Positions 24,513 through 33,956 of a DNA stretch of 64,000 nucleotides are shown piece after piece; position 1 is the stretch's first letter, and the number at the start of each line of letters is the position of its first letter. Origin of the DNA: Macrocystis pyrifera (Eukaryota; Sar; Phaeophyceae; Laminariales; Laminariaceae); contig JASSKH010000050.1 of the NCBI GenBank assembly GCA_031763025.1, forward strand, positions 868,001 to 932,000, read 5' to 3'. The translations under genes and the position numbers were made by a program. Below the pieces are notes generated by a model. That model made no database searches. It saw only the letters and a list, made by a program, of their open reading frames with translations, and had not been told where the DNA came from.

Positions 24513-24720
24513 ACAACGTGTTATCTTCCAGGACTCTGAGGTATTTCAAGCGCTAAAACAAGGAGACCCACTCACGGGGCTGGAATTGTTGGAAATGCAC
24601 CACAGGATTACCTACCATCAGACCGTGTTTGCCAACTCCATCGTGACGAAACAGGTCTCTTACATGAAGCAGCACCACGCCGACGAGACGCGCGACGCAG
24701 CAGTAAGTGTTCCTAGTATG
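24513..24720 (+). other. Exon-like block of the integrase region
   Basis: A pyrimidine-rich stretch ending TTGTTTAG precedes an open helical block containing LTGLELLEMHHRITYHQ. It runs to GCAGCA followed by GTAAGT at about 24,703, a good splice-donor match. The boundary signals suggest that at least part of this region was once spliced. The block has no named domain. Confidence 0.35.
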
Positions 24721-25010
24721 CAGGCATAACCACGCATATTCGCTTCGATCTCGATGAGCATCGTGCTTTCATTCCGTACTGCACTGTGCTCTTTGGGTTG
24801 TTCTACAGTCGCGCTTGGCGTCTTTAAGTTAAAGGCAAGCGAACGTCAGGTGGGCGCTTAAACACGGGATATGGAGCCAGTATTATGGCCTACTTCCGCT
24901 TTGTTTCCACAAAAAACTGCAAGGTCGAAACAATCCTTGTAACCAGTCAGCTCTTTGAGATGCCGTTAAATCCGCTGCTGTGATTCCACTTTGAAAATAT
25001 CGGTTCCAAG

Positions 25011-25247
25011 ATGTGGTTTGCGGACCTGAAGCGCAAGAAACTAGCGGGCGACAAGGCACTTTTACAGGGAACCGTTACAGACGTCTACCGGGATGTCAGC
25101 GGAGCCCCCCCCTTCAGCTTTTCTGTTGAGATAACGACCGGAAAGCCGGTTGTCGTCCCTGCTCGCAAGATCCTTCCTGGTCGGTTTCTGACGAGGCAAG
25201 TTGTGAGAGTCCTCTCTCAGAGTGACTCACTACAATGTACAGCATAA
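25011..25247 (+). pseudogene. C-terminal block of the integrase region
   Basis: Open frame with KRKKLAGDKALLQGTVTDVY and VVVPARKILPGRF. This pattern of basic lead-in and alternating hydrophobic strands is like the small barrel domain that follows integrase cores in many retroelements. Assignment rests on position and pattern only. Confidence 0.35.
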
Positions 25248-25527
25248 ACGCGTCTAGTGGCGTGAAGGTCATATAAATAGGTGATTAGGGTTTGTAGAAG
25301 AGCGAGTTTCAAATTTTGTTGAGAATACAGTAGTACTCGTAAACATATTTTTCTCCATCCTAAGGGCACCTACGTGGAGAAGTCTGTGTTACGTGGTATG
25401 TGGGAAGGTAGAACAGAATCGACTTGATACGCATTTCATTCGATTTTGATGTGTTTTGAACAGAATATGGCTTAGAACGTTAAGAATATATATATATACA
25501 AGGCTTTCCTTCGGAGTGGGTATTCCG

Positions 25528-25760
25528 TCGTTTCTTGTACAAATACATCTAGTTTGGTTGGCTTTGGGCTATGACGCCAATTGCAGTTTTGGTTGGCTTT
25601 GGGCTTTGACGCCAATTGCAGTTATATTGCAATTGGGGTAATAGCCCAAAGCCAACCAAACTAAATGTTATGACGCCAATTGCAGTTATATTGCCAGTTA
25701 TATTGCAATTGGGGCGATACCCAAAGCCAACCAAACTAAATGTATTTGTGTAAGAAACGG
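25528..25760. repeat. Fold-back (inverted) repeat element
   Basis: The left arm (CGTTTCTTGTACAAATACAT, then TAGTTTGGTTGGCTTTGGGC) is the reverse complement of the right arm (GCCCAAAGCCAACCAAACTA, then ATGTATTTGTGTAAGAAACG). The arms are about 45-50 bp. Between them the phrases GACGCCAATTGCAGTT and GCAATTGGGG are repeated in both orientations, so the inside also holds nested inverted copies. No coding capacity; probably a MITE that has duplicated inside itself. Confidence 0.8.
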
Positions 25761-25869
25761 TGAAGGATGTAATAATCGCGTTTATTTGTGAATGTAATGT
25801 GAAACGTAAGATCGGGTGACGCAAGAGTAAGAAGAATGACATTCGCCTAATAATAAGGATAACATATTT

Positions 25870-26460
25870 CATCAAAAAATAGGAAAATAATTATAAAAAT
25901 TGAGTGCGGGGAGAGAGTGGAGTAGTGCATGGCATGTGGATGATATACAACATACAGGCTGTTGTTTCAAGGAAGGTTCGGGACAGAGGGGAAAGCAGTA
26001 GTGCCGGCAACGACAACGGTTATGGAAATGTTGTATAGTTGCTGGGCGGCCGCGATTTCGATTTAGCCAGCATAGGAGTTTGGATGAGACATGGTATGTA
26101 AATAGTCTTCCAGGCTGCTGTAGTAACGAGGCGGGAGGCCCAGAATGTGGATCTGTCCGCTGTTGAACCCGTTGGGTATGTGTAGGGAGAAATAGTCGTG
26201 ATTTTGGGAAATGTGGGAACAATTTGTTGCCTCTCATTCGTCCTGGATGGAGACAATCTGCTTGGCGTCCTGCTTCGGAATTCCGCGAAGCCCTGGAGCA
26301 GGCGAAATGGAAGGGAGTCTTCTTGCGCTTGATGATGACGTCTCCGTCTTTGATGGTGGAGTCCGTCAGGCGGGCAGTTGTAGCACTTGCCACCGACCTG
26401 GTCGAAGTAAACAGGGTGCGCGGGGCGGGAGTGGCGTGCAGGAAATGGCGGGGGAGGGGG
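25870..26460. other. Unassigned stretch
   Basis: A 173-aa minus-strand frame (25,872-26,393) contains TIKDGDVIIKRKKTPFHF, which looks somewhat protein-like at its start, then drifts into compositional sequence. I cannot assign it and do not call a gene. Confidence 0.25.
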
Positions 26461-26462
26461 AA

Positions 26463-26496
<34 letters not shown>
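26463..26496 (+). repeat. Poly(G) tract of 34 bases
   Basis: An uninterrupted G run in the given sequence, preceded by further G-rich sequence (GGGGGAGGGGG). It would be prone to quadruplex formation and to sequencing or assembly length error. Confidence 0.9.
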
Positions 26497-26499
<3 letters not shown>

Positions 26500-26559
26500 A
26501 GTTCATTATTTGTACTGCCCTACAGCGGCACAACATCAGTACGTAATCGCTTGCTATAC

Positions 26560-28892
26560 GACGGAAGCAGCAGCAGCAGAAGCAGCAAGTACATGCGTAA
26601 AACGCAGCAGGAAAACGGCCAAAACATTTTTTTAACGTACCAAAACGACCATTTGGGTGCAAAAACGACCAAGAAAAACAGTAATCCGAATACATAAGAA
26701 CAATCAGTGGATATTGAGCCAGCATTAGCAGTATCAGCAGCAGCAGCAGCAGCAGCAGCAGCCGCAACGACTTCGAGCAGTGGTTGCGGCAGCATTAGAA
26801 ACATTAGCAGCAGCAGAAGCAGCAGGATCGCCGCAGCGTTGGCAGCAGTAGCGGCATAGCAAAGATATGATAAAAAAGAAGAAACAAAGTATGTACCCTG
26901 GTATGCCGCGACCGCAAAAACTACGGAATTTCATTGGCGAAACAAAAATATGTACACACAAATGACCAGCATGATGTACAACGCAGCAGCAGCACCACAA
27001 CAGGCGTAGCAGCTATATGGAAAGAACGAAGCCCAAAACGAGAAAAAGCAGTACGTACGCAAAATGCAGCAGCAAAATGACCAAAATATTTTGTCAAGGT
27101 ACCCAAACGACCATTTAGGTACAAAAACGATCAAGAAAAACAATAATCCGAGTACATGCGAACATCCAGTGAATATTGCGGCTGCATTATTATTAGCATT
27201 AGCATTAGCAGCAGCAGCAGCAACGGATCGCCGCAACGTTGGCTGCAGCAGCAGCAGCATAGCAACGATATGAAAAGGAGGAAGAAAAAAACTACGTACC
27301 CTGGTCGGCCGCAATCGCAAAACGTACGGTAATTATTGACGATACAGAAATAAGTACACACACACGAGTGTAATACACACACGAATCACGTCCAGCATGA
27401 TGTACGGCAACAACGCAGCAACACCACAAAAAAAATCGTTGACGATACAGAAATATATATGTACACACAAATGACCTGTACAACGCAGCAGCAGCATCAC
27501 AGCACCACAGCAGCGATATGGAAAGAACGAAGCCCAAAACGAGAAAAAAGCAGTACGTACGCAAAATGCAGCAGCAAAATGGCCAAAATATTTTTTCCAG
27601 GTACCCAAACGACCATTTAGGTACAAAAACGATCAAGAAAAACAATAATCCGAGTACATGCGAACATCCAGTGAATATTGCGGCAGCATTATTAGCATTA
27701 GCAGCAGCAGCAGCAGCAACGGATCGCCGCAACGTTGGCTGCAGCAGCAGCATAGCAACGATATGAAAAGAAGGAAGAAAAAAACTATGTACCCTGGTCT
27801 GCCGCAATCGCAAAACGTACGGTAATTATTGACGATATACAGAAATATGTACACACACACGAGTGTAGTAATACACACACAAATCACGTCCAGCATGATG
27901 TACGGCAACAACGCAGCAACACCACAAAACAAATCGTTGACGATACAGAAATATGTGCACACACACAAGTGTAATAGGCACACAAATCATGTCCAGTATG
28001 ATGTGTACGGGAACAACGCAGCAGCGCCACAAAACGACAAAACGACCAAGAAACACAATTATCCGAGTACATACGAACATTCAGTGAATATTGCGGCACC
28101 ACTTGTAGCAGCAGCAGCAGCAGCAGCAGAAGCAGCAACGGATCGCCACAGCGTTGGCGGCAGCAGCAGCAGCATAACAACGATATGAATAGAAGGAAGA
28201 AAAAAAGTATGTACCCCGAGTCCGTCCGAAAAGTATTTTTGGTACCTCCCTATAGATAGACCCACCCCCGCATGCTGTACGGCAACAACGCAGCAGCAGC
28301 ATAGCAACAATACGAAAAGAACCAAGCTAAAATACGAGAAAAAGTAGTTCCTACGCAAAATGCAGGAGCAAAACGACCAAATATTTTTTTTACGTGTAAA
28401 ATAAAACATTTGGGTACAAAAACGGCCAACAAAAACAATAATCCGCGTTGGCAGCAGCAACACATAGCAACGATATGAAAATAAGGAAGAAGAAAACTAT
28501 GTACCCTGGTATGCCGCGATCGCAAAACCTACGGAAATTCAGTGACGATACCGAAATATATACACACACAAGTGCAGCATGATGTACGGCAACAACGTAG
28601 CAGCACCATAGCAGCAGCAAGCAGCAGCATAGCAACGATAGGAAAAAAAATCAAACCAAAAACGAGAAAAAGCAGTACGTACGCAAAATGCAGGAGCAAA
28701 ACGACAAACATATTTTTCACGTATCAAAAGAACCATTTGGGTACAAAAACGACCAATAAAAACAATAATCCGAGTACATACGAACATCCAGTGTTCAGTG
28801 GATATTGCGGCAGCATTAGCAGCAGAAGCAGCTACAGCATTAGCAGCAGCAGAAGCTGCAATGAATCGCCGCAGCGTTGGCAGCAGCAGTGT

Positions 28893-28927
<35 letters not shown>

Positions 28928-29251
28928 CAACGATATGAAAATATGGAAGAAAAAAAGCATGATGTACCCTATTACGGGGGTCCATAGTTAACAGGACCAA
29001 ATATTGTTAGAAAAAATACCTAAATATATAGGTTTTTATGTATGCCATTGGTCGTGTTAACTATAGACCCCCGTAATAGTATGCCGCCATCGCGAAACCT
29101 ACGGAATTTTATTGACAATCCGAAAATATGTACACTTCCAGCATGATGCACGGCAACAACGCAGCAGCACTACAGCAGCAGCAAGTGCACAGCAGCAGCA
29201 AGTGCACAGGAGCAGCAGGTGCACAGCAGCAGCACTCATGGCGTGGCGCTG

Positions 29252-29293
<42 letters not shown>

Positions 29294-29300
29294 GAAAACG
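26560..29300. repeat. Higher-order satellite with (CAG)n cores
   Basis: A composite unit recurs. It holds AACGATATGAAAA and GTACCCTGGT, then an ACACACAC/ATGTACACAC segment, and ATGATGTACGGCAACAACGC. Next come GCAGTACGTACGCAAAATGC, CAAAACGACC..ATTTGGGTAC and AACAATAATCCGAGTACAT, then CATCCAGTGAATATTGCGGC and a run of CAG triplets. The AATAATCCG phrase falls near 26,680, 27,140, 27,640, 28,055, 28,436 and 28,762. That is about six units of 330-500 bp, varying mainly by triplet number and internal duplication. The many frames here are leucine/cysteine or glutamine/alanine translations of the triplets and are not genes. Confidence 0.85.
28972..29076 (+). mobile_element. 105-bp MITE, copy 2
   Basis: Begins TTACGGGGGTCCATAGTTAA and ends TTAACTATAGACCCCCGTAA, with TA on each side (28,970-28,971 and 29,077-29,078). 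It is the same length as the copy at 23,519-23,623 and roughly three-quarters identical to its reverse complement, without gaps. Inserted into the CAG satellite, so it is younger than that array. Confidence 0.85.
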
Positions 29301-29650
29301 AGCAAAGGGGGTACGTAGGGTCACCAAAACATGTACACACAGAAATCGTGTGCACCGAAAATGCACCACAGTAGCAGCAGCACTCACATCGTTCGGTGCA
29401 GCGGTGACGGCGACAGCTGAATCCTCCGTTCCTTCGTTCACGTCCCGCAAACAGTTGTGCATGTGCGCGTTCGCGTGCACTGTGTAAGAGGAGCCGACGC
29501 AACGCACGAAGGGGAAAGAACGAGCATGGATGAGTCCCAAAAATAATAATAAACGCTTTGAGGTAGGTTTGTATGCAAAAAGGCAATTGAAAACCCCGAA
29601 AAAACGTACTGGCAACAGACAGCATTCAACAATAGACCCAAGACACTCAC

Positions 29651-29830
29651 CACTGTCAGCAGTCTCGAGGGAGTACGAGACAGTCCCTTCCTTGATCGGG
29701 CGAGCACAGAACTCGCAGTTGGTTGCCCAATACAGGGTGATCCCGCCACCATCGCACATGAGATCCTCGCAGGTGGCGAAGGCCACGTTTTTGCCACCAG
29801 GCGCGGAGTTTTTGGGCAAGTAAGTAAGTG
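29651..29830 (-). CDS. Possible host exon, cysteine-rich
   Basis: On the minus strand an open block includes LPKNSAPGGKNVAFATCEDL, then a CDGGG and a CEFCARPIKEGTVSYSLET segment. It ends at GTGAGT (29,645-29,650), a good splice donor that would leave codon phase 1. Paired cysteines (C-x4-C, C-x2-C) around a small hydrophobic core suggest a metal-binding or disulphide module, but I do not recognise the family. The 5' edge is uncertain: the frame stays open to about 29,915, while a plausible acceptor is not obvious. Beyond the donor the frame runs into the CAG satellite, which is not coding. The plus-strand frame over the same DNA is less protein-like. Confidence 0.35.
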
Positions 29831-29914
29831 CTGGTCCGTGCACCGGTCGCAAACAACAGTCGGCACCAGGTCGGTCTTTGTCGTTGCCGCTCTCTTGCCA
29901 GAGGGCGAGGACCA

Positions 29915-30490
29915 CGCGCCTCTCGACGAGGGGGAGGTGAGCTTAGGGGGCGTGGAGAAGGGAGAGGCGGGGGTTGCAGCACCAGCAGGTTCGCCACCGA
30001 CAGCAGCAAGCAGCTTGGCCGCCTACAGCTGCATCTTGTTGCCGTTCGTCGAAGGCGAGACGCCTCTTCTAGGCGTTGTGCGAAGAGCTGTCTATTCAGT
30101 ATTGGTTGCAAGTCTTTAGCTGGCGTGTGCCTCAGTCAGTTGTCAGTTGGGTTCGATTGGGCTGCTTGTGAAGAGCTGTCTATTGGTTGGCAGTTTGCGA
30201 AGAAGAAATAAGAAAGGTTGTTTGGCTGTTCGGCTGTTTCAAAGAAGGAAGAAAGGTTGCTGTTCGGCTGCAAAGAAGAAGGGCTGTTTGCGAAGAGCTA
30301 GCAAGTGACAACGACCTCAAAAATCGTAATTATAGTTGTATCTATATATATATGTTTCCGCGCGCTGACCAAGTAATTACATGTACTTCTATTTTGCGGA
30401 TCGAACTTTGCATCTCTACGTTATCGGTCAGTAGAGGGAAGGACATCGCAGCGAAAATTTACAACCTAGACATATATTCTACTTAGCCTA
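29915..30490. other. Possible upstream region of the peptidase-like gene
   Basis: Contains short repeated phrases (GAAGAGCTGTCTATT twice near 30,088 and 30,172; AGAAAGGTTG and TTCGGCTG near 30,215-30,270). A TATATATATATG tract lies near 30,340. No coding assignment; it could include 5' exons or leader of the plus-strand gene that follows. Confidence 0.3.
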
Positions 30491-30496
30491 TCGTGT

Positions 30497-31430
30497 GTGC
30501 GTAGGAATGTGTGTGACCAAACGGCAGTGTTTACTCAACATACATTGGAATCGGCCCCTTACGAAGGACCTATTTTGTCACCCTCACTCCCGTCCGCTGA
30601 TCATGCCTCGCAGACAACTAGTCCGCTTATAGAGGCATACGGGATGGTAGCCAACGCACGAGCCAACCAACTTTCAACAGGAGAAGGTGACCGTCATAGC
30701 GCAGAGGATGTCGTTAGGATTGAGACTAGTCAAGGACGCCCGCCCTCCACGACGCAGCCCGGATCCTCCACCTCTGGGGCGTTTCCCGACCCATCAGTGG
30801 TGACAACGATGGATGGCGTAGACGACGCCCTTGCCACCTATAACGACGGGCATGATGAGGTTCCTAGCTTGGCCGGCGATGTAGTGGCTGACCCGTCGTC
30901 TTTGCAGACTCCCTTAGACTCGACGACGCGGTCCGGATCCATCCCGCCTGGGTCGTTGCCCGACGTGGAGTCTTTCACTTCGCGCAAAGGCAGCCTAGTT
31001 TCATGGGCGACAACGGCTGACGGCGTAGACCCCGCCCTGGCCACCATGAACAACGGGTATGACGAAGTGTCCAGCTTGGCCGGCGACATCGTGGCTGACC
31101 CCTCGTACTTGCCGACTGCCCTAGACTCGAATGCATGGCCTGTATTACCGAGTCTGGGGCGTTTCCCGAACCATCAGTGGCGACAATGATGGACGGCGTA
31201 GACGCCGCCCATGCTACCAATAACGACGGGCATGATGAGGTTTCCAGCTTGGCCGGCGATGTAGTGGCTGACCCTCCGTCTTTGCCTTACTGCTCTAGAC
31301 TTGAAGGTATGCCCCGCACTGACAGCGTCTGTGGCGTTGCCCGAAGAGGAGTATTTGCTAGCTCGCGAAGGAAGCAACACCAAATCGGCGACTACACCCA
31401 ACCAAGCACATACCATCCGGGCAAGACATG
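30497..31430 (+). CDS. Acidic repeat region ahead of a C19-like peptidase
   Basis: An open frame from 30,497 to 31,189 codes for a Ser/Thr/Asp-rich protein with internal repeats. The core phrase GHDEVPSLAGDVVADPSSL recurs as GYDEVSSLAGDIVADPSYL and again as GHDEVSSLAGDVVADPPSL. Copies lie near 30,770-30,960, 30,960-31,130 and 31,150-31,300, each about 58-69 residues. The third copy lies in a different frame (31,135-31,431) from the first two, and a partial fourth follows in the frame beginning at 31,301. Codons are used consistently and the repeats are conserved at protein level. The frame changes could be real decay, sequence error or splicing. No ATG opens the first frame; TGCGTAG before 30,505 could be a splice acceptor. 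The family is unknown to me. Confidence 0.5.
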
Positions 31431-32095
31431 ACGTGTTCGACGACTACGGCGTTACGATATATAGCTCGACGTGTTCTTGGCCGAAGCTCCCGTGGCTTAT
31501 TAACTCTGATACGTTGCAACACAACAACTCGTATCCTGCAGGAGACAGCGGCACTCTCGGCGTGGCGACCATCAACTACGACGTGGCCGGTATCCAGCCT
31601 ACCGACAGCTTCGTTTGCAAAGAGATCGAGACAATCGTGGCAGACGCTGGTATCGCTTCAAACAGACGTGGGCGTCTGTCTTCGTTTTGTCTTGAGAACA
31701 ACCGACTTTCCAGCGACTCGCGTATGGCTGCGAAACCTGCTTCGACTGGCGTATCCAATGTCGGAAAACAAGCGCGGAGGGGACCCGGACAGTCCGTGAC
31801 CCAGGCGTCGCTATGCGGGCACCTTATTCCCGTTATAACAGGTATCGAGGACTGCGAGGCGCCTTTTATGGGTTTCCTCACTAACTTCAAGTGGGGATGT
31901 TACTTCAACGTCGTGTCCGCTCTGAATCTCCAACTGCTTGAACTTAGCGACCTGTTCCACGACGATGGTTTGACCCCATCCGCCACGACGTTTCAGACAC
32001 ACGTGTGGGAATTGTCGTCGTCTTTGGCAAAGGGGCAGGATCGAAATATGAAGGTTGGTACCTACGGTTGCAGTCGTAGATATTTATATATATAG
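31301..32095 (+). CDS. Ubiquitin-specific-protease-like (C19) N-terminal half
   Basis: A 264-codon open frame continues from the acidic repeats. At about residues 185-215 it reads GFLTNFKWGCYFNVVSALN, followed by a leucine-rich helix. This resembles the Cys box of C19 deubiquitinases (G-L-x-N-x-G-N-x-C-Y-x-N-S/A), with the cysteine in WGCYFN as candidate nucleophile. The frame after about 32,050 (AATATGAAG, then GTTGGTACC) loses protein character, and an intron may start there. The matching His box lies 1 kb downstream on the same strand. Function is inferred as a cysteine peptidase acting on ubiquitin or a ubiquitin-like modifier; it could be inactive. The match is by eye and the Cys box is divergent, so this is a moderate call. 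Confidence 0.45.
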   Translation: MKVCPALTASVALPEEEYLLAREGSNTKSATTPNQAHTIRARHDVFDDYGVTIYSSTCSWPKLPWLINSDTLQHNNSYPAGDSGTLGVATINYDVAGIQPTDSFVCKEIETIVADAGIASNRRGRLSSFCLENNRLSSDSRMAAKPASTGVSNVGKQARRGPGQSVTQASLCGHLIPVITGIEDCEAPFMGFLTNFKWGCYFNVVSALNLQLLELSDLFHDDGLTPSATTFQTHVWELSSSLAKGQDRNMKVGTYGCSRRYLYI

Positions 32096-32099
32096 AGAG

Positions 32100-32460
32100 A
32101 AAGCGTGTGCTGATACGTCGGCATAGTAGAAGGACAACGCGAGTATCATTGGTGAAAGAAGGCCCTGATATCCAGTTTTTGGCAGGTGATGTCTACAAAC
32201 CTGCTGTTCGTAGCGATAATTATGGTCGACCAATACATGGGCAGTGTCGATGTGGCTTTCCCTGGCGAACTAGAGTGCGTACGTTGTATGACGGTAGCAT
32301 TATTATTTCTTGTGCTTGTATGTTTATTCCGGAACAGATGGTGAGATACTCCCAAAGATATTTTTGTCTAAACGCTAAACAAACACGTGTTGTTTGGTAC
32401 GGTGCCGTTTGGTAGCGTACCGGTCTGGTACCCAAGTATCCATGATAGTCCGCTAACATC
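32100..32460 (+). other. Possible intron between the peptidase-like blocks
   Basis: The frames lack protein character. Candidate donor near 32,051 and candidate acceptors near 32,337 (TTCCGGAACAG) or just before 32,461. A short NSVL-like helix expected after the Cys box was not found elsewhere, so splice positions are uncertain. Confidence 0.3.
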
Positions 32461-33207
32461 ACCATGCCCTTTGATTATCTGAATCAACGAATTTATGCGC
32501 AGCGAATAAACGCGGGCATTTTACGGGAAGTCCTAGGAGGGGAGCGGCAAGGGGGTGCCACCTTCGTCAGAGTCGACGGAATGGGTGGTGACCCGAGGGA
32601 AGTATGGGAGGCGGTATGGACAAGCTTATTGACAGGGAGCACCTCAGCTGAAAGCGTCGGAGAATGCCACAAATCGCGGCGTTTCTTCGGTACGACGGAG
32701 AGGTCCACCGTTATCGACTGCTTGAAGCACCACGGCATGTCGGTATCAGAAGAAATAACCGCAAAGCACGGCATGGCCGTTATTATTCAATTGGGCTTGA
32801 CGTAATCGGGTGTTGCGAGCATTGGTGAACGATTGGACGGGATTAAGTCGAAGAGCCGCGATCTCGACGGGGAACTCGATTTCGACAGTAAAATCTTGCG
32901 GCATTGCCCCCTGTGCTTGGAGGATGGGGTTGTGCCCACCGACCTGGTAAGGGTTGTACGTTGCTTCGACGAGGGTTCGCCCTGCGTCTTTTTTGTAACG
33001 ATTGGGTCCATCTTGCACAGCAAGATGAAGAAGACTGTGGACCTTGCGCATGTCGTCGAGATATACGGATGGACGTACGACCTGACCGGCGTCATCTACT
33101 GCGCGGGTGGGGGGAAACACTTCGATTACCAGTTATATCTGGGGGGGGTGCTGGCGTTCGTACAACGACTTGCGACACGAAGGCGACATTCACACGCACT
33201 GGTTTGA
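32461..33207 (+). CDS. C19-like peptidase middle part and first half of His box
   Basis: Two adjacent open stretches in one frame register (32,464-32,805 and 32,833-33,207) are separated by one stop. The first has GGDPREVWEAVWTSLLTGS and FFGTTERSTVIDCLKHHGMS. The second contains RHCPLCLEDG, SPCVFFVTIGSILHS and YDLTGVIYCAGGGKHFDYQL. The last string resembles the C19 His box (Y-x-L-x-G-V-I-x-H-x-G...G-H-Y/F-x-x-Y), with the histidine in KHF as candidate general base. CPLC may be half of the zinc-finger insert common in the family. Reads as the continuation of the frame at 31,301. Confidence 0.45.
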
Positions 33208-33625
33208 TCCAGACATGAACCGTGACTCGGAGTACCAGTTCATGTACACCAGGCACGACCAGGTACGTGGCGCTGTAAAAGGGATGACGCGGGAATCACC
33301 CGAGCACAGCCGTGGATGCGGGGACGACCCTGTCGACCATGGGGCATCTTTACCTTTCCCCACTGGAGGGGAGAGAGGCACTACTGTCGGGTCGGCGCGG
33401 CGGTTGCCAAACGCGGCGCAGCAAGCGTACGTGGAGTACAGGATGATGACACACCGCAGGAATCGCGCCAAGGTTCTCAATGGGCGTGTACGAACCACGT
33501 ACAAGCGGGGATGTCTCACCCCCAAGCATCCGGCCTACAGGTGCGCTAGCATAACCACTCGGCCGTATCACGTACCTAGCAGCGAAAAGATCGGATTATT
33601 GATTCGCACAGCCGATATACAGTAG
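33107..33625 (+). CDS. C19-like peptidase C-terminal end, in another frame
   Basis: Overlaps the previous frame and starts to look coding just after a G8 run at 33,141-33,148. It reads CWRSYNDLRHEGDIHTHWFD, which corresponds to the W-x-x-Y/F-N-D end of a C19 His box. A basic tail follows (YVEYRMMTHRRNRAKVLNG, GLLIRTADIQ stop at 33,625). The His box is therefore split between two frames at the G run: either a sequence error in the homopolymer or a real lesion in the gene. Confidence 0.45.
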   Translation: MGGNTSITSYIWGGCWRSYNDLRHEGDIHTHWFDPDMNRDSEYQFMYTRHDQVRGAVKGMTRESPEHSRGCGDDPVDHGASLPFPTGGERGTTVGSARRLPNAAQQAYVEYRMMTHRRNRAKVLNGRVRTTYKRGCLTPKHPAYRCASITTRPYHVPSSEKIGLLIRTADIQ

Positions 33626-33805
33626 CCCATGGATGTCATCCAACGACATACACATCACAAATTAACGTAAGGAGTTCAAAGACGAACGGAACCTCGAAAT
33701 AGAACAGTCTTGTCTAGTGCTCATTAGCGCCCTCGCGAGTTCTTGACCTATAGGCAGATCATATACTGGGCCCACGAACGACATATAAAATTGAAAAACC
33801 AGTAA
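33626..33805. other. Intergenic stretch between convergent genes
   Basis: Lies between the end of the plus-strand peptidase-like frames and the last supported exon of the minus-strand gene. No polyadenylation signal is certain. Confidence 0.35.
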
Positions 33806-33813
33806 GCACTTAC

Positions 33814-33956
33814 ATGTACACCCGCGGTCATAGGGCGGATCTTTGCCGAGGTCTGATCAATATCGTGTGTGCTGGCGCCACCATAATGATGTAGACATGC
33901 ACTTTCCGTGCAATACACGGCATCCTCTCCTCTGAGACCGGCTAGGGTTGGTTGAC
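33814..33956 (-). CDS. Exon-like block, minus-strand host gene A
   Basis: Reads EDAVYCTESACLHHYGG and IDQTSAKIRPMTAGVH, and ends exactly at GTAAGTGC (33,806-33,813), a strong donor. Candidate acceptors are CAG at 33,957-33,959 or CTGCAG at 33,971-33,976. The cysteine pair and histidines hint at a small metal site, but no family is recognised. Taken with the blocks at 34,606-35,660 it suggests a spliced gene on the minus strand. Confidence 0.4.

Larger units (their letters stand above)
21258..25247 (+). mobile_element. Integrase-bearing element fossil in spaced blocks
   Basis: Separate plus-strand blocks, in the right order, resemble successive parts of a retroviral-type (rve) integrase. An N-terminal lead-in lies at 21,258-21,435. 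An HH...CPLC zinc-binding block lies at about 22,215-22,290. A core block with VVIDHHTSY lies at 22,350-22,500, a segment with VFQSDQGG near 23,000-23,085, and a late-core segment with NNHAVHKSGHRPCE near 23,890-24,060. A helical block follows at 24,513-24,712, and a beta-rich C-terminal block at 25,011-25,247. The gaps are hundreds of bases, and one holds a MITE. No terminal repeats or other element genes were found, so family (LTR retroelement, Polinton, Ginger or other) is open. It looks broken with many interruptions; some gaps could be introns. Confidence 0.45.

Noticed and set aside
26366-29300. Many Leu/Cys-, Gln/Ala- or Gly/Pro-rich open frames
   Set aside because: They are translations of CAG/CTG and poly(G) repeats, present on both strands and in every unit.
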